Numbered from the stretch's first letter, positions 45,929-57,179 are shown. The stretch: 64,000 nucleotides of DNA from Anaspis maculata (GCA_949128115.1 OX421967.1:19422635-19486634), one strand, 5' to 3'. Program-made: numbers and translations. The notes: a model not told the origin generated them from the letters alone.

Positions 45929-46969
45929 CAGGGTGTTTCCAAAATTGTGTTACAAACTTCTAGGGGAGATTCACCATCAAAAATGGACAAGGAAAATATA
46001 TACCTTTGATGTCCTAAAATGCTCAGTTGAAGAGTTACAGGGTGTTCAAGTTGACTTTTTAAAACTGATTTTTTGACATAAGTTTTGAACCGTATAACCG
46101 ATTTTGTTCAAGTTCTCACCAAAGTTAACTGAAATAAGTCTCTATCGAATAATAGTAACGTTTTGGAGAAAAAAGTTCAGGGACGTAGATAATGGGGGCT
46201 GTCCTCATATTTCCCCCCCTATTTTTTACACCCCTAGCTATTTTCCTAAATTGTTCTTATTTTTTTATTTCACGTTCAATTTAGAGAAAAAAGTTACTCT
46301 TGCAAAATTTTGATTAGAGGCTTTGTTTTTGAGATATCTGAGTTTGAAACTTTGGAAAACATCTCGAAATTGCCACTTTCCAAGGCCAAAAAATTAGAAT
46401 AAAAAAAAACTCATGATTTTTCAGCAGAAATAGGTTCTCTTCAATTTTCTAAGTTGATAAACCACTATTTCCTCTGAGAAACGAGAGCTTTTCAGGGAAA
46501 AAAAATTGGGCTCATTGAAAGTGGCAATTTTGAGATGTTTTCCAAAGTTTCAAACTCAGATATCTCAAAAACGAAACCTCTAATCAAAATTTTGCAGGAG
46601 TAACTTTTTTCTCTAAATTGAACGTAGAATAAAAAAATAAGAACAATTCGGGAAAATAGCTAGGGGTGTAAAAAATAGGGGGGGGGAAATATGAGGACAG
46701 CCCCCATTATCTACGCCCCTGAACTTTTTTCTCCAACACGTTACTATTATTCGATAGAGACTTATTTCAGTTAACTTTGGTGAGAACTTGAACAAAATCG
46801 GTTAAACGGTTCAAAACTTATGTCAAAAAATCAGTTTTAAAAAGTCAACTTGAACACCCTGTAACTTTTCAACTGAGCATTTTAGGACATCAAAGGTATA
46901 TATTTTCCTTGTCCATTTTTGATGGGGAATCTCCCCTAGAAGTTTGTGACACCATTTTGGAAACACCTG
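45929..46969. mobile_element. 1.04-kb CAGGGTG foldback element at a TA site
   Basis: It starts CAGGGTGTTTCCAAAATTGT and ends TTTTGGAAACACCTG, TA on both sides. Arms of about 500 bp are very similar, with CTTCTAGGGGAGATTC and AAAATGGACAAGGAAAATAT mirrored. It lies 14 bp from the preceding element, again inside the same mosaic repeat. Confidence 0.9.
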
Positions 46970-47587
46970 TATATCAGGGACTCGGACGGGATAATATGTC
47001 AAACAGCTTCTTATTGTTTTTCCGAAGTTTCGATTGCAGTTTTGCAGCTCTTCATTGAGGCCAAGTAAAATTATGTTGAAGAAATTCGTAAAAAGAATAT
47101 TCAGGAATAATTTCCTATTCCATTTATTATTCGACACGACGCAGAAGTATCCCGCTAAAATACCACGAGAGCCACGTTCGTCGTACTTCGTAGAATAAGT
47201 ATAGGTTAACGTCGGCGAGTTGCGAGAGTAAATTAATTTGAAATTGAAAATCACCATTTTTTCTTCAGTAAAAAACATGTGTATTGATGGTGGAGGTACC
47301 TTTGCAAACTCGGCACCTCCACCATTATTTAATAGGTTCGTCGCTTGACCGCCTGATAATCAGGCATGTAAGTTTGCAGAACCGCAATGAAATGATTGTC
47401 AACATCGGAAAACCTTTCATCTTGAATTCATGAACATCTACTTTTATTTGCAATCTTCTTGAAGATAACGCAACGAAATGACACGTCAATGTCAGATTTG
47501 GTGATTCTGTAGGCCAAAAATATCTACCACTATACTTTAAGGTTAACAAGATATCCGAAGACAATTTCTTGAGTGGGTATATAATGT
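46970..47587 (+). repeat. mosaic repeat continued (20690-21110 homologue, family E copy 3)
   Basis: CAGGGACTCGGACGGGATAA onward matches 20690-21110, including ATACCACGAGAGCCAC and the GGAGGTACC..GGCACCTCCACC hairpin (47289-47325). After 47345 it follows family E as at 17860-18060. Confidence 0.82.
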
Positions 47588-47590
47588 ATA

Positions 47591-49139
47591 CAGGTGTCCC
47601 GTTTTTCAACGCTCACTATGGGTATCTCGGAAACGGTAAGAGATACAAAGTCGGTTAAATTACAAAAAAGTTGCGCAATTTTATGACTATCTCAAATATG
47701 TCAAGACATTCAAGATATCTTTAGTCATTTCTGAAATATCCCAAAAAAAACTGAAAAATGCCGAATTCTAAAATTTCAAATCACTTCTTTATTATGACAG
47801 CTATCAATTTGAAAATTGGTATTCTGACATTTTTGAAGGTCCTTGATCGACTGACGGTCATGATTTTTTTCTACGCCTACTAGTTTTTGAGATATGACAG
47901 TTAACTTAATTTTTTCTCATGGACACCATATTATTTCTCCACCCCATAAAACTCACCTTTCATTTCTCTTTACAAAGATATAGAACACTAGTAGCATTTT
48001 TGTCAAAATAATCTATAAAAATTGGAAAAACCATTTCTAGGGCGAAAAAATCTAGTTACCGGTTTGGTTGCCATGCTCTCGTGACATAATAAAATGGCAT
48101 TCGGTTGCCATGGTCGGTTGATTTTGGAAAAAGTTGGGTTACATTCCGTTTTTATGTATTTGATAATGATAACAAATAAAAATGAAACAAATACAAAACC
48201 AAGTATAACACAAAATAACATCGCAATAGCAATAAACATTTATAATTTACAATTACTCGAAATGGGGTCTATTTTGCCAAGAACGCTCCAAGATCGCATT
48301 TATGGTTCATGACAGAACATCCCAAAGCAACCAAGAGCTGGAAGCAAGGAGTTGATGATGCGTTCCAGTCAATTAACCCGCACGATATCAGCGCAGCCGT
48401 TGAAAATATGGCTAAAAGGCACACAACTCTGCACAGAGCAAAATTAACTCCAATTCGAGCAATTGTAAATTATAAATGTTTATTTCTACTGCTATGTTAT
48501 TTTGTGTTATACTTGGTTTTGTTATACTTGGTTTTGTATTGGTTTTATTTTTATTTATTATCATTATCAAATACATAAAAACGGAAGGTAACCTTACTTT
48601 TTCCAAAATCAACCGACCATGGCAACCGAATGCCATTTTATTATGTCACGAGAGCATGGCAACCGAACCGGTAACTAGATTTTTTCGCCCCAGAAATGGT
48701 TTTTTCAATTTTTATAGGTTATTTCGACAAAAATGCTACAAGTGTTTTATATCTTTGTAAAGAAAAAGAAAAGGTGAGTTTTATGGGGTGGAGGAATAAT
48801 ATGGTGTCTATAAGAAAAAATGAAGTTAACTGTCATATCTCAAAAACTAGTAGGCGTAGGAAAAAATGATGACCGTCAGTCGATCAAGGACCTTTAAAAA
48901 TGTCAGAATACCAATTTTCAAATTGATAGCTGTCATAATAAAGAACTGATTTGAAATTTTCAAATTCGGCATTTTTCAGTTTTTTTGGGATATTTCAGAA
49001 ATGACCTAAGATATCTTGGATATCTTGACATATTTGAGATAGTCATAAAATTGCGCAACTTTTTTGTAATTCAACCGACTTTGTATCTCTTACCGTTTCC
49101 GAGATACCCATAGTGAGCGTTGAAAAACGGGACACGCTG
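47591..49139. mobile_element. 1.55-kb CAGGTG foldback with mirrored hydrophobic frames and a unique centre
   Basis: It starts CAGGTGTCCCGTTTTTCAAC and ends GTTGAAAAACGGGACACGCTG, TA on each side. The arms are about 670 bp. Each arm is open in a mirrored frame encoding a similar hydrophobic segment (left FIAIAMLFCVILGFVFVSFL on the minus strand, right MFISTAMLFCVILGFVILGF on the plus strand). Between them, about 48265-48455, is a unique segment. Confidence 0.85.
48309..48455 (+). CDS. unique open segment at the centre of the foldback, possible transposase tail
   Basis: The frame begins MTEHPKATKSWKQGVDDAFQ and continues INPHDISAAVENMAKRHT before entering the right arm. Helical, with the general look of a Tc1/mariner-like C-terminus, but no DDE residue or diagnostic motif is present. 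An overlapping frame upstream reads ILPRTLQDRIYGS then stops. It may be a captured fragment. Low certainty. Confidence 0.25.
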
Positions 49140-49310
49140 TATAATATTTTATTCATTGTTATTCGATGATGGCACGGCAAATATGAAATTCATACATGTC
49201 ATTTTCTCCACTTTTTATCGAAAAATAAGCCCAGAAGAGACTTGCATTCACTCATACTGAATACAGAAATGTTGTGAATGTGAAATAAAATCGTATTATA
49301 CAGGATGTTC

Positions 49311-49720
49311 CACGAAGTAACCGACATAGTTCAAGGGTAGATGTACTTTCTCAAGGCAAATCAGAATCCGCCTTCGAAATTTTCCTGACCTCCCCCCTTT
49401 CCGATATACAGGGTGATTCATGTGTTCAGCCGAAACGTTTGATTGGCTATATCTCAGGAATGCAATTATAGAATCTATTGGAATTTTGCAGGTATATTCT
49501 TATGAAATAAATACAGGACCGTACCCAAAATTTTGTTTTTCAAGTTTCTGTTGAAAAAGTCATCCTGTATAGGTTTTTGTTTTCAAAATCTGATGTTATA
49601 TTCGAAAACTAGATGAAAAATGCTACAAAATGCAATCCCTAAATTGTTTGGCACCAATTTAGCTAAATCGAAAAAAATTATTAACAGAGATTTTTCTTGA
49701 ATATTTTTGAATATTTTTGA
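49311..49720 (+). mobile_element. single arm of a CAGGGTG-class foldback
   Basis: CAGGATGTTCCACGAAGTAA and GTTCAAGGGTAGATGTACTT match the fourth-level termini of the concentric palindrome (15391). Further inside it resembles 7021-7260. No mirrored right arm follows, so this copy is truncated or internally rearranged. Confidence 0.65.
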
Positions 49721-50587
49721 AAATTTGATTCAAATCACTCAAACGCTTATCCGGCTGGTCAAATAAAGTCACAATTTCAATTTTCATGTTCTATCAAACT
49801 GAGGATGATTTCAGGAGATTTTCTGGAAACATGAATTTGCGGCACCTATTAGGATTTTGCTAGGTAATCTGCAGTTACCATTACGAGGCAACCACATATA
49901 CCCAGGGTAAAGCAATCCTTCCATTTTTCAATTCAAAGTGTTGTGAGTGTTCATATCATACCGCAGGGAAGGACTTGCATAATCACCGCCGAATGTGATA
50001 TATGAACACTTGCAGCAAAGATGCAGCAGCCAGACGACAACATTATGTTATAGCCAGCACAACAGAGCTATGTAGCCAACATAATGTGTAACAATATAAT
50101 CTCATGACGAAATTACAGAATCACCCCAGCCAGAAGTGAAAGTGACATTTATCAAACATAACCTTCAATTTCGTGCATCAGCAGCATGACAAACTGGTAA
50201 AATTGAAACGGAACTGAGTCCTAAATGTTGCGTATGTTCTTGCCGTAAGAAAACACAGACGGGCCAACAGAATTTTGTCTTTTAATTGGGCCTTTTGAGA
50301 GAAAACAAGCGGAGAGGCGGCTGACGACGCGACGGTGCAGTATGCGCGCGTTTGCTGTAGGCATCTCATTCCATCTCATCGGAAGTGAGCATAAGACCTC
50401 TAGCAATTAGAATAGGTGAATTGCGAGGGGAATGCTTCACTTGTGTCAGAAAAATGTTGAAAAACTTGTTGAGTCTTTTTTTTTTTGGAGATATGGGAGG
50501 TCGTATAAATTGAAGGGTGGGGATTTGTTTTCTCTCATCATTATTATTATCTGATAAGATGTTGGTGTTGTAAGGTAGCAGACTAAA
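49721..50587. other. no gene recognised
   Basis: About 870 bp without repeats shared in the window or supported exons. The open frames near 50178-50406 have no recognisable domain. Confidence 0.4.
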
Positions 50588-50607
50588 AGTGCGTTCAGTC
50601 AGCTTAG

Positions 50608-51199
50608 GGTGCGTTCAGTCAGCTTATTTAGTCGCAAGTTTTAATTTTAGCCGTAAGCGCAGCACCGCTTATTGGCTGTTCTGAGGAGGCTGGTTCGTAA
50701 GAGCCAATAGGTCATTTCATGGAGTTTTCAAGGTCACACTTTTTGCACGGAGCTGAGCGCATGCACGAGATTTTTGGCAGAAAATGACAGTTCTGCAAGT
50801 CAATAACAATAACAAACCGACATAACCAACAAAGCGTGAAATTCCAACCGGATAATTTCCACATGGAAATGAACGTGCATCGTTTAAAATAAGGCGCTAC
50901 AAAATGGTGCGCTTTTGGGGGCTGCAAATCAGACAGCGGGCACATCATGTTCACTTAAGCGAATTCGCACTTTTTTGGAGGATGAAGCCATCACGCATCA
51001 CGAAACAGAGAGCAGGTAAGACTCTCTGAGAGAACGGAACTCGCGCAAAATTCGTCAGTTGATAGTTGACGGCAGACTCGCTTATCCGTCAATGTTCGAT
51101 ATCACGCTTGCGCATAAGTTCCACGAAATGTGCTATAGGCGTCACTGCGCTTGCGACTAAAATTAATACTTGCGGCTGAATAAGCTGACTGAACGCACC
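50608..51199. mobile_element. 592-bp MITE-like foldback (family I) with a unique interior
   Basis: The left end GGTGCGTTCAGTCAGCTTAT, with GCCGTAAGCGCAGCAC, is inverted at the right end (AATAAGCTGACTGAACGCACC). A partial extra left end precedes it at 50589. The interior of about 390 bp (50700-51090) is not mirrored and holds a short Cys-containing frame (WCAFGGCKSDSGH at about 50905) that loosely resembles the start of a THAP zinc finger. That resemblance is weak. Confidence 0.75.
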
Positions 51200-51357
51200 T
51201 TTATTTAGCCGCAAGTTTTAATTTTAGTCGTAAGCGCAGCATCGCTTATTGGCTGATCTGAGGAGGCTGGTTCATGACAGCCAATGAACATCGCTGGTTC
51301 GCTGCGCTTACGACTTAAATTAAAACTTGCGGCTGAATAAGCCGACTGAACGCACCT
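51200..51357. mobile_element. family I MITE, left end missing
   Basis: It begins ATTTAGCCGCAAGTTTTAAT immediately after the previous element and ends CCGACTGAACGCACC. It folds on itself around CAGCCAATGAAC. The missing left 14 bp suggest that the two copies share a terminus or recombined. Confidence 0.75.
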
Positions 51358-51404
51358 TAAAAAAAATCAACTTTCCATCTCAGTAGGTGTGTCTTGAATT
51401 GTTA

Positions 51405-51690
51405 AGGGTTAAGAGATTTGAGTTAAAAAACAAACTGATATAATAGGTTTGTTTCATCAGAAATCTCAAACTAGGCCAAGGGCCTGGAAATTGAGATCCA
51501 AGAAAACTTTTTGTTTGGCAAAAAATTCAAAAAATGTTGGTTAATCAGAAAACTGAAGACCGATATCGATTCGCCGATGATGGCAATCAGAAGTTATGAT
51601 GACTTTTGAAATCGTCTGAATTTGCTTATCCCCTATAAATTCTTCCTGTCCTCTAGACTCTTTTGATCCTGTACTTACTCTCGATTTCGA
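51405..51690 (-). repeat. repeat family G, inverted copy
   Basis: The reverse complement of CTAGACTCTTTTGATCC (51655) and of GGTTTGTTTCATCAGAAAT (51446) corresponds to 44275-44480 and 20500-20540. It is thus inverted relative to the other copies. Confidence 0.8.
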
Positions 51691-52859
51691 TCAAATTTGG
51701 TATGTTATAGAAAGGTGAAAATTAGCTTTTCACCGTGATTTGTCGGACGGAATGCCACCGTCACCGATGCAACGATTCGGATTATTGATAACTCATTTTA
51801 ATGCTCTTTAAAAACTTAGTTCAAATCAGAAGTATTGCTCAAACTATCACCTGTCAGTGACTGAAAAATGTCAAAATTCTAAAGTTTGACATAAATTTAT
51901 TGAAAGATTGACTGCGGATTGAAAATGAATTCTTGAGGGGTATGCACAACAAAAGAAACAAATGAGGTCTGCAGTTGGAGTTTCTCACCATCTCGCAGTC
52001 GAACGTTACGAATTTTCAAATTTTCTCCTATGGCCGTTACCATTAGAGACGACTGCTCACTCGGGTTTTGACCAGGACGACCCGCGTTTGGTGGAGCACT
52101 GAACTCAGACATTCTTCCCTGCTCGGAGATCGACCGAGGGATCGACTTTACCGGAAAATGCAAACTGACATCGAAAGTATGTCAGGTAAGTATGTAAGGT
52201 TGCATTGAGCGTCGTGTGAGCCTGTTTTTGAATGCGACGTTTTCGCTTTTCCGACGGTGTCCGTGAATAATTTTTGGGTCTGTATTTTTTGCAATCAAAC
52301 CATCATCGCATCGGTTCATCGAGCTTTCGCTCGTTGGAAAAACTGGCAGATTTGTAACTTTTCCGATTTCTTTTGAGAGTTCTTCAGGGGAAAATGCAAA
52401 GTCGGATTTATCGAGACCGGACTCAAATGATGGAGCTTAAAGTATGGAGCCCTAATTAACGATTGTTGCAATGAGATGATGAAGAAAAGGCCTTGAAGTC
52501 TTTACGGAAAATTCAAATGTTGAATTTTTTGTTCAGTCATTATGCAGATGATGCAAATTCATTTTTGTCCAAAATTCCAACTTTTTATTCTTGCCGAAAG
52601 CACAGAATCCCAAAGGAACAAGCGGACGTCTCGAACAAAAAAAAATTCATAGGCTCCTGGACACAAGTCGGGAAAGTATTGTGGTGCTACAGCCGATTTT
52701 ATCTTTTCAAAAGTCATCTTCTATAAAAATAGAATATTGGTTCTTTATGAGATTTTTGACGTTTTACCTCAAAAATATTATAGCTATACATACTTACATC
52801 CGAACTGAAATTGTTGAATCGAGACAAATCATGTAGATTCAAGATTTATATTGCATTAT
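51691..52859 (+). repeat. repeat family F and downstream mosaic, copy 3
   Basis: 52040-52260 matches family F (ACCAGGACGACCCGCG, CTGCTCGGAGATCGACC). 52290-52850 matches 21110-21640 (ACCGGACTCAAATGATGGAG, GGCTCCTGGACACAAGTCGG, GGGAAAGTATTGTGGTGCTA). Its junction with the retrotransposon at 52860 is the empty site of the foldback at 21648. Confidence 0.8.
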
Positions 52860-53266
52860 TATAAATCCGCATTAATGCCGCATCGGAACCGGGTTACTTG
52901 CATGGCAGATTGCTAAAGGGTGGGGACATTCATGGTAGGAACACGAGACAGTGTGGCCGGTATGCAGTCCCTGGGCATCGCACCTCGCAGTTTCGCGGAT
53001 CGTTTTCTTACTCGGCTGTAAAGGTAATGAATTTCATTCCTGATGGTATCGGCCGGTCCTCTAGTCTTTCTATTTTTAAAACAGAATTTAGAGATTTTCT
53101 GATCAACATGAGATGAAATGTTTGTACCTGAATTATTTTGTTATTTTGTTGTGTTGTGATGTCAAGTGTAATATTTTACGGGTGGTTGTATGGTAGAGCA
53201 GCATTATGCTGAATACCGCCACCTTCTGAATAAAGCCATTTTTATTATTATTATTATTATTATTAA
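52860..53266 (+). mobile_element. 5'-truncated non-LTR retrotransposon with (ATT)n tail
   Basis: It carries a reverse transcriptase C-terminal coding part (to 53116), a 3' UTR ending CTGAATAAAGCC and an ATT microsatellite (53241-53266). It interrupts family H/F between TTGCATTAT and AAGACACTTT, which are contiguous at 23538-23560. Confidence 0.8.
52898..53116 (+). pseudogene. retrotransposon reverse transcriptase ORF, C-terminal end
   Basis: The frame contains GRNTRQCGRYAVPGHRTSQF, YSAVKVMNFIPDGI and SIFKTEFRDFLINMR before the stop. The N-T-R...P..RTS....S....A...W/MN.(L/I)P pattern followed by a short helix is the standard C-terminus of CR1/Jockey-type insect retrotransposons. The 5' part is missing, so it cannot be functional. 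Confidence 0.75.
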
Positions 53267-53425
53267 GACACTTTTACATAGAATATTGAAATTATTTTCT
53301 ATGACGTTTGCAGGGAGGATGCTACGATGAAAAGTCGCGCGATTGAGCCTCACGCCCCTTGAAGGCATATTCACTTATTTATTAGCGCACTTCTCCAAAC
53401 GGGAAGGCGCTTTTGTCCTCGCTTT

Positions 53426-53485
53426 GTCCGTCCGTCCGTCCGTCCGTCCGTCCGTCCGTCCGTCCGTCCGTCCGTCCGTCCGTCC
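53426..53485. repeat. (CCGT)n microsatellite, about 15 units
   Basis: A perfect tetranucleotide tract after CTTTTGTCCTCGCTTT, in front of a tandem duplication. Confidence 0.95.
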
Positions 53486-53526
53486 CCGCATCTAGTCCTA
53501 GACGAAAAGGTTTTTGCGAAAAATTT

Positions 53527-54245
53527 TCACTCCATTGGGTAGCTCATGACCTTGTATCCCGAACCAAGAAAAATCTTGACGAAATAATAATAAACAATGA
53601 CAATAATAACAATTTAGTGTGACGCGGCATCGCCGTTGAATGCTGCATTTCAGAAGCCGGCCTGATCTCGAAAGTTATCACATGCGAGGAAGTACCCGAT
53701 CTTATCATTTTACCATAATACATATGCGGAGTTATATTTAGAGAATGATTTGAACTTTATTTAAATGAAAATTTCACATCGGTGCGAGGTGCCGATTAGT
53801 AGTTATTAATTTTTGAAAATGACTCCGAAACTACGGCTCGGCCGCAAATGATTTATTCGTTGCTTGCTGGTGCTTGATATCCTTTCCTCCGAACAAAACG
53901 AAATTCAATACAGAAAATATTTCAACTCGAATGGGTAGCTCATGGCCTTGGTACGCGAATCAAGAAAAATTTTGCCGAAATAATCATGAACAATTACAAA
54001 AATAACATTTTGGTGTAGGGCGGCTTCGCCGATCAAGTGCTGGCATTCGCGGTAAGATGTAGAAAGTTGCGATATGCAGGCAACTACAATTTCTTAATGA
54101 AATACATCACTGCATGTACGGCATTATATTTAGAGAACAATTTGAACTTTCTTTTGACAAAAACCCCACTTCGATCCGACCGTTAGGTCAATTGTTATCA
54201 ATTTTTGAAAACGACCGCAAAGCCACGGCTCGGCGCATATTACAC
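53527..54245. repeat. tandem duplication, two diverged units of about 410 bp
   Basis: GGGTAGCTCATGACCTTG..CGAACCAAGAAAAATC..TTATATTTAGAGAATGATTTGAACTTT..TTTTTGAAAATGACTCC..ACGGCTCGG (first unit) is repeated in order from 53945. Similarity is about 70%. Not recognisably coding. Confidence 0.75.
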
Positions 54246-54541
54246 GACCCTACAAATTTAAAATCAGACGTGCCGAAATAGTAATTGAACATTTTGAAAT
54301 AGTCAATACTAGGTACCTGAAGGATTATGGCACTCAAATTACGAAAGATGTTCGCTCAATAACAAAAAAAAAGTAGGTAGGTATCACTAAAAATCATGTG
54401 ACAAGGCTACCATTTTGTCGGTTTTTCGATAAAAAAGAAATGTTCCAATTCAAAAGTGAACCCGATATTAGTGTTCAGGAGGTCGAAATCAGTTGGAGAA
54501 CATTTTTTTATATAAGTAACAGAATGACGCTTATGTGGCCG

Positions 54542-54544
<3 letters not shown>

Positions 54545-54576
<32 letters not shown>
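54545..54576. repeat. (CTGT)n microsatellite, eight units
   Basis: A perfect tract in ATGTGGCCGGTTTG(TCTG)n, with CCGAGTCCGTGCAGAAATT downstream. Confidence 0.95.
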
Positions 54577-54849
54577 CGAGTCCGTGCAGAAATTAAGACG
54601 CTGTACTCCTTCTCGAGAATTGAAACAAGAGTCTTGGAACTTTTTTCCGATTAATAGCTGATGTCCCCAAGGGTGGCCAATGAGCACTATTTTTGTTATC
54701 CATACATCGTTATCATTATTCTCAAAAAACAGAGATCTCCTGTGCACTTCGATGAAGTTGAACTTCTCGGGAAATAAAGCTACAGCCCTTGAAGATTGAA
54801 CTTTATCCGGTGGATAGCTTAGGTCCTCAAGGACCAAATAGGCAGGTTG

Positions 54850-55245
54850 GCTTTCATAATTCGGCCGCCATCTTGGCTGCCATATTGAAATTTCTTATTA
54901 GTGGAACGATTGTCATGAAACTTGAAACTTACCCTTGTCTAGTACGATCATTCTTATTTTCAAGCCAAATTTCATGATTGCCCCACCATCTTGGCCGCCA
55001 TATTGAAATCTCTTATAAGTGGAAGGATTTTCATGAAACTTGGGAGTTACGCTTGTCTCGTACGATCATTCCTATTTTCAAGCTGAGTTTCATAATTCTG
55101 CCGCCATCTTGGCTGCCATATTGAAATCTCTTGTTAGTGGAACGATTTTCATGAAACTTGGAACTTACCCTTGTCTAGTACGATCATTTTGATTTTCAAG
55201 CCGAATTTCATGATTCTGTCGATATTTTGGCCGCCATATTGCAAT
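54850..55245. repeat. 119-bp tandem repeat, 3.3 units, with CCGCCATCTTGG words
   Basis: TTTCATAATTCGGCCGCCATC recurs near 54855, 54970, 55087 and 55207 with CTTGGC(C/T)GCCATATTGAAAT, ATTTTCATGAAACTTGG and TTGTCTAGTACGATCATT at fixed offsets. Each unit carries two GCCAT words that fit YY1-type cores. Confidence 0.88.
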
Positions 55246-55259
55246 TTTTTGCCCAAGAC

Positions 55260-56480
55260 GGTAGAACCCTAATCACTTAACATCTTGCGTTCACTAATCC
55301 TCCAAAAAGGAAGTGCGCTACTGAGCCTCATGCCCATGAGGCATATTCGCTTGTTTCTTGATGGTTTCGCAAATTTATCAAGCCCCAAAAAAGTCCGCTC
55401 GAACTCATATTGTGTAAAGGTGCGTTCAGTCAGCTTATTTAGCCGCAAGTTTTAATTTTAGTCGTAAGCGCAGCGATGCTCATTGGCTGGCATGAACCAG
55501 CCTCCTCAGATCAGCCAATAAGCGATGCTGCGCTTACGACTAAAATTAAATCTTGCGGCTAAATAAGCTGACTGAACGCACCTTGATATATCCTTTTGGT
55601 ACAGAGGAAATTTTGCCGACACTAGATCGGCACAGACTCTTTGATGCTTTGTTCTCGGGGGTCGTAAATAAAAATGTTCTATAGCGCAGATTACACAGGC
55701 CAAGAAAGGGAGTACACTGACGATGACGCACAAAATTGACGCACAATTTTGTTCCAGCCGTTTTTTTGGTTTGAAAATTTTCTTTTCCAAGTAGTAGGTC
55801 GATTCTCTATAGGAATCTTGACTTTTTCTTGAGTTTTGATAAAATATAATTTTTACTCAAGCTAAGAATAACGGTAGGACCCTTACTAATTAACATATTG
55901 CGTTTATTGATCCAGCATGTATTTATGCTCTCAAATATCAAAATCAATTTTATAATCAAATATCAGTGAGAGTCTATGATGAGAGCATAATATTATACAC
56001 TTGTCACAGTGATTCAAACAGCATCAACATGTTATAAGAAATGATGCGGCTATGGTTTAGCTTTTATTTTGATCATGGTGGCTGCTGTTGCTGATAATCT
56101 CCAAATGATGTTCCAACGTGAAAACGCAATATCAGTGTGGCACCCTGCATTGTTGTTATCTTGCAATAAGTCAAAAAGGACATGCTGCGCCATATAGATT
56201 TGCACATCTTCACATACTAGCGAATAAGGTATGATGAAGTGAACAGTGAACCAATAAAGAAATTGTTAAAAAAAGATTAGTCTATGGTATGCATTTAATT
56301 TTGATTGCATGTGATTGGCTGCGCTGTTGCTGTATTTACCATAGAATATTTTGAACTAAAAAAAATCTCACTCCTACACATTGAAAACTTAGATTCCATC
56401 AAAACCGAAGAAAAAGTTTCTGAAGAATTAACTCAGAATTTAAAGACAAGAATATTCAAATCAGACAAAGGGTTCAAAAA
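55260..56480 (+). repeat. repeat family H, copy 2
   Basis: It matches 23600-24960 in order (GACTCTTTGATGCTTTGTTC, GATTACACAGGCCAAG, GTTTTTTTGGTTTGAAAATT, GATAATCTCCAAATGATG, TGGCACCCTGCATTG). It lacks the 23751-23935 foldback but has its own at 55417-55584. Confidence 0.8.
55417..55584. mobile_element. 168-bp family I MITE
   Basis: AAGGTGCGTTCAGTCAGCTT is inverted at the right end. The arms meet around GAACCAGCCTCCTCAG. It is nearly a perfect palindrome and closely related to 50608-51357. Confidence 0.88.
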
Positions 56481-56490
56481 CAAAAACGCA

Positions 56491-56546
56491 CACTGAAACG
56501 AGGGCAAAATTTTGGTGGTGCGGTCCCATAATTTTGTGTGTCAGTG
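56491..56546. repeat. solo terminal sequence related to the outer end at 17756
   Basis: CACTGAAACGAGGGCAAAATTTTG..CAGTG over 56 bp. The inverse of its right half (CACTGACACACAAAATTATG) is close to the inverse of 17720-17756. It looks like an isolated transposon end. Confidence 0.5.
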
Positions 56547-57179
56547 TAGTACTCGGTGACGGTGTAGTATATTGGAAGTATAGAAAAAAATTGGTGCTTA
56601 GCTGGAATTGATCCAAACAATGACGGTTTTTTCACATGACAAGTTTTCAGTTCCCGTATCAAAAGTCCTTGTTTTTGAGACTGCTGCAAATCAGTACGCA
56701 GGGTGAAAGTCTTTCAATTAATTATACTTACCATATTCAAAATATATCTACCTGAATCTCAACAACTACTGAATGCTCTGTATTAAGTCAGATGGTGAAA
56801 GCCGAGGTGAAAGCACTGAAAGCTGTTTCTCATGTATAATTTTTCCCTGCAATTTACAGGGTAAAAAGTCATTTTCATACATTTCAATTTATTCCTTGGT
56901 GGAATTGGCTCAGATATTTGGTTATCAATTATCATCATCAAAAGATCAGAGAATCTTGAAACGCAACCTAACATTTGCATCTTTGTAAATAAAAACGTAG
57001 CTGCAGCAGAGGAGTATGTGCTTGATATGTTTGACTGAAAACTCCAAGTCTACAGTCTAACCTCACGATGCTATTGTTCGAGGTTTGAGCCAATTTCAAG
57101 ATAAAAAGTAGGTCGTGTCACCCCAAAACTTCCCCGACTAATATTCAGGAACCTAGGGAAATTTTGTTCAAAACGTTCC
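56547..57179. other. no gene recognised
   Basis: About 630 bp with short open frames only and no shared repeat that I can see. Confidence 0.4.

Noticed and set aside
50178..50406. Overlapping 61-63-codon minus-strand frames
   Set aside because: No domain or splice support, and no preference between the frames.
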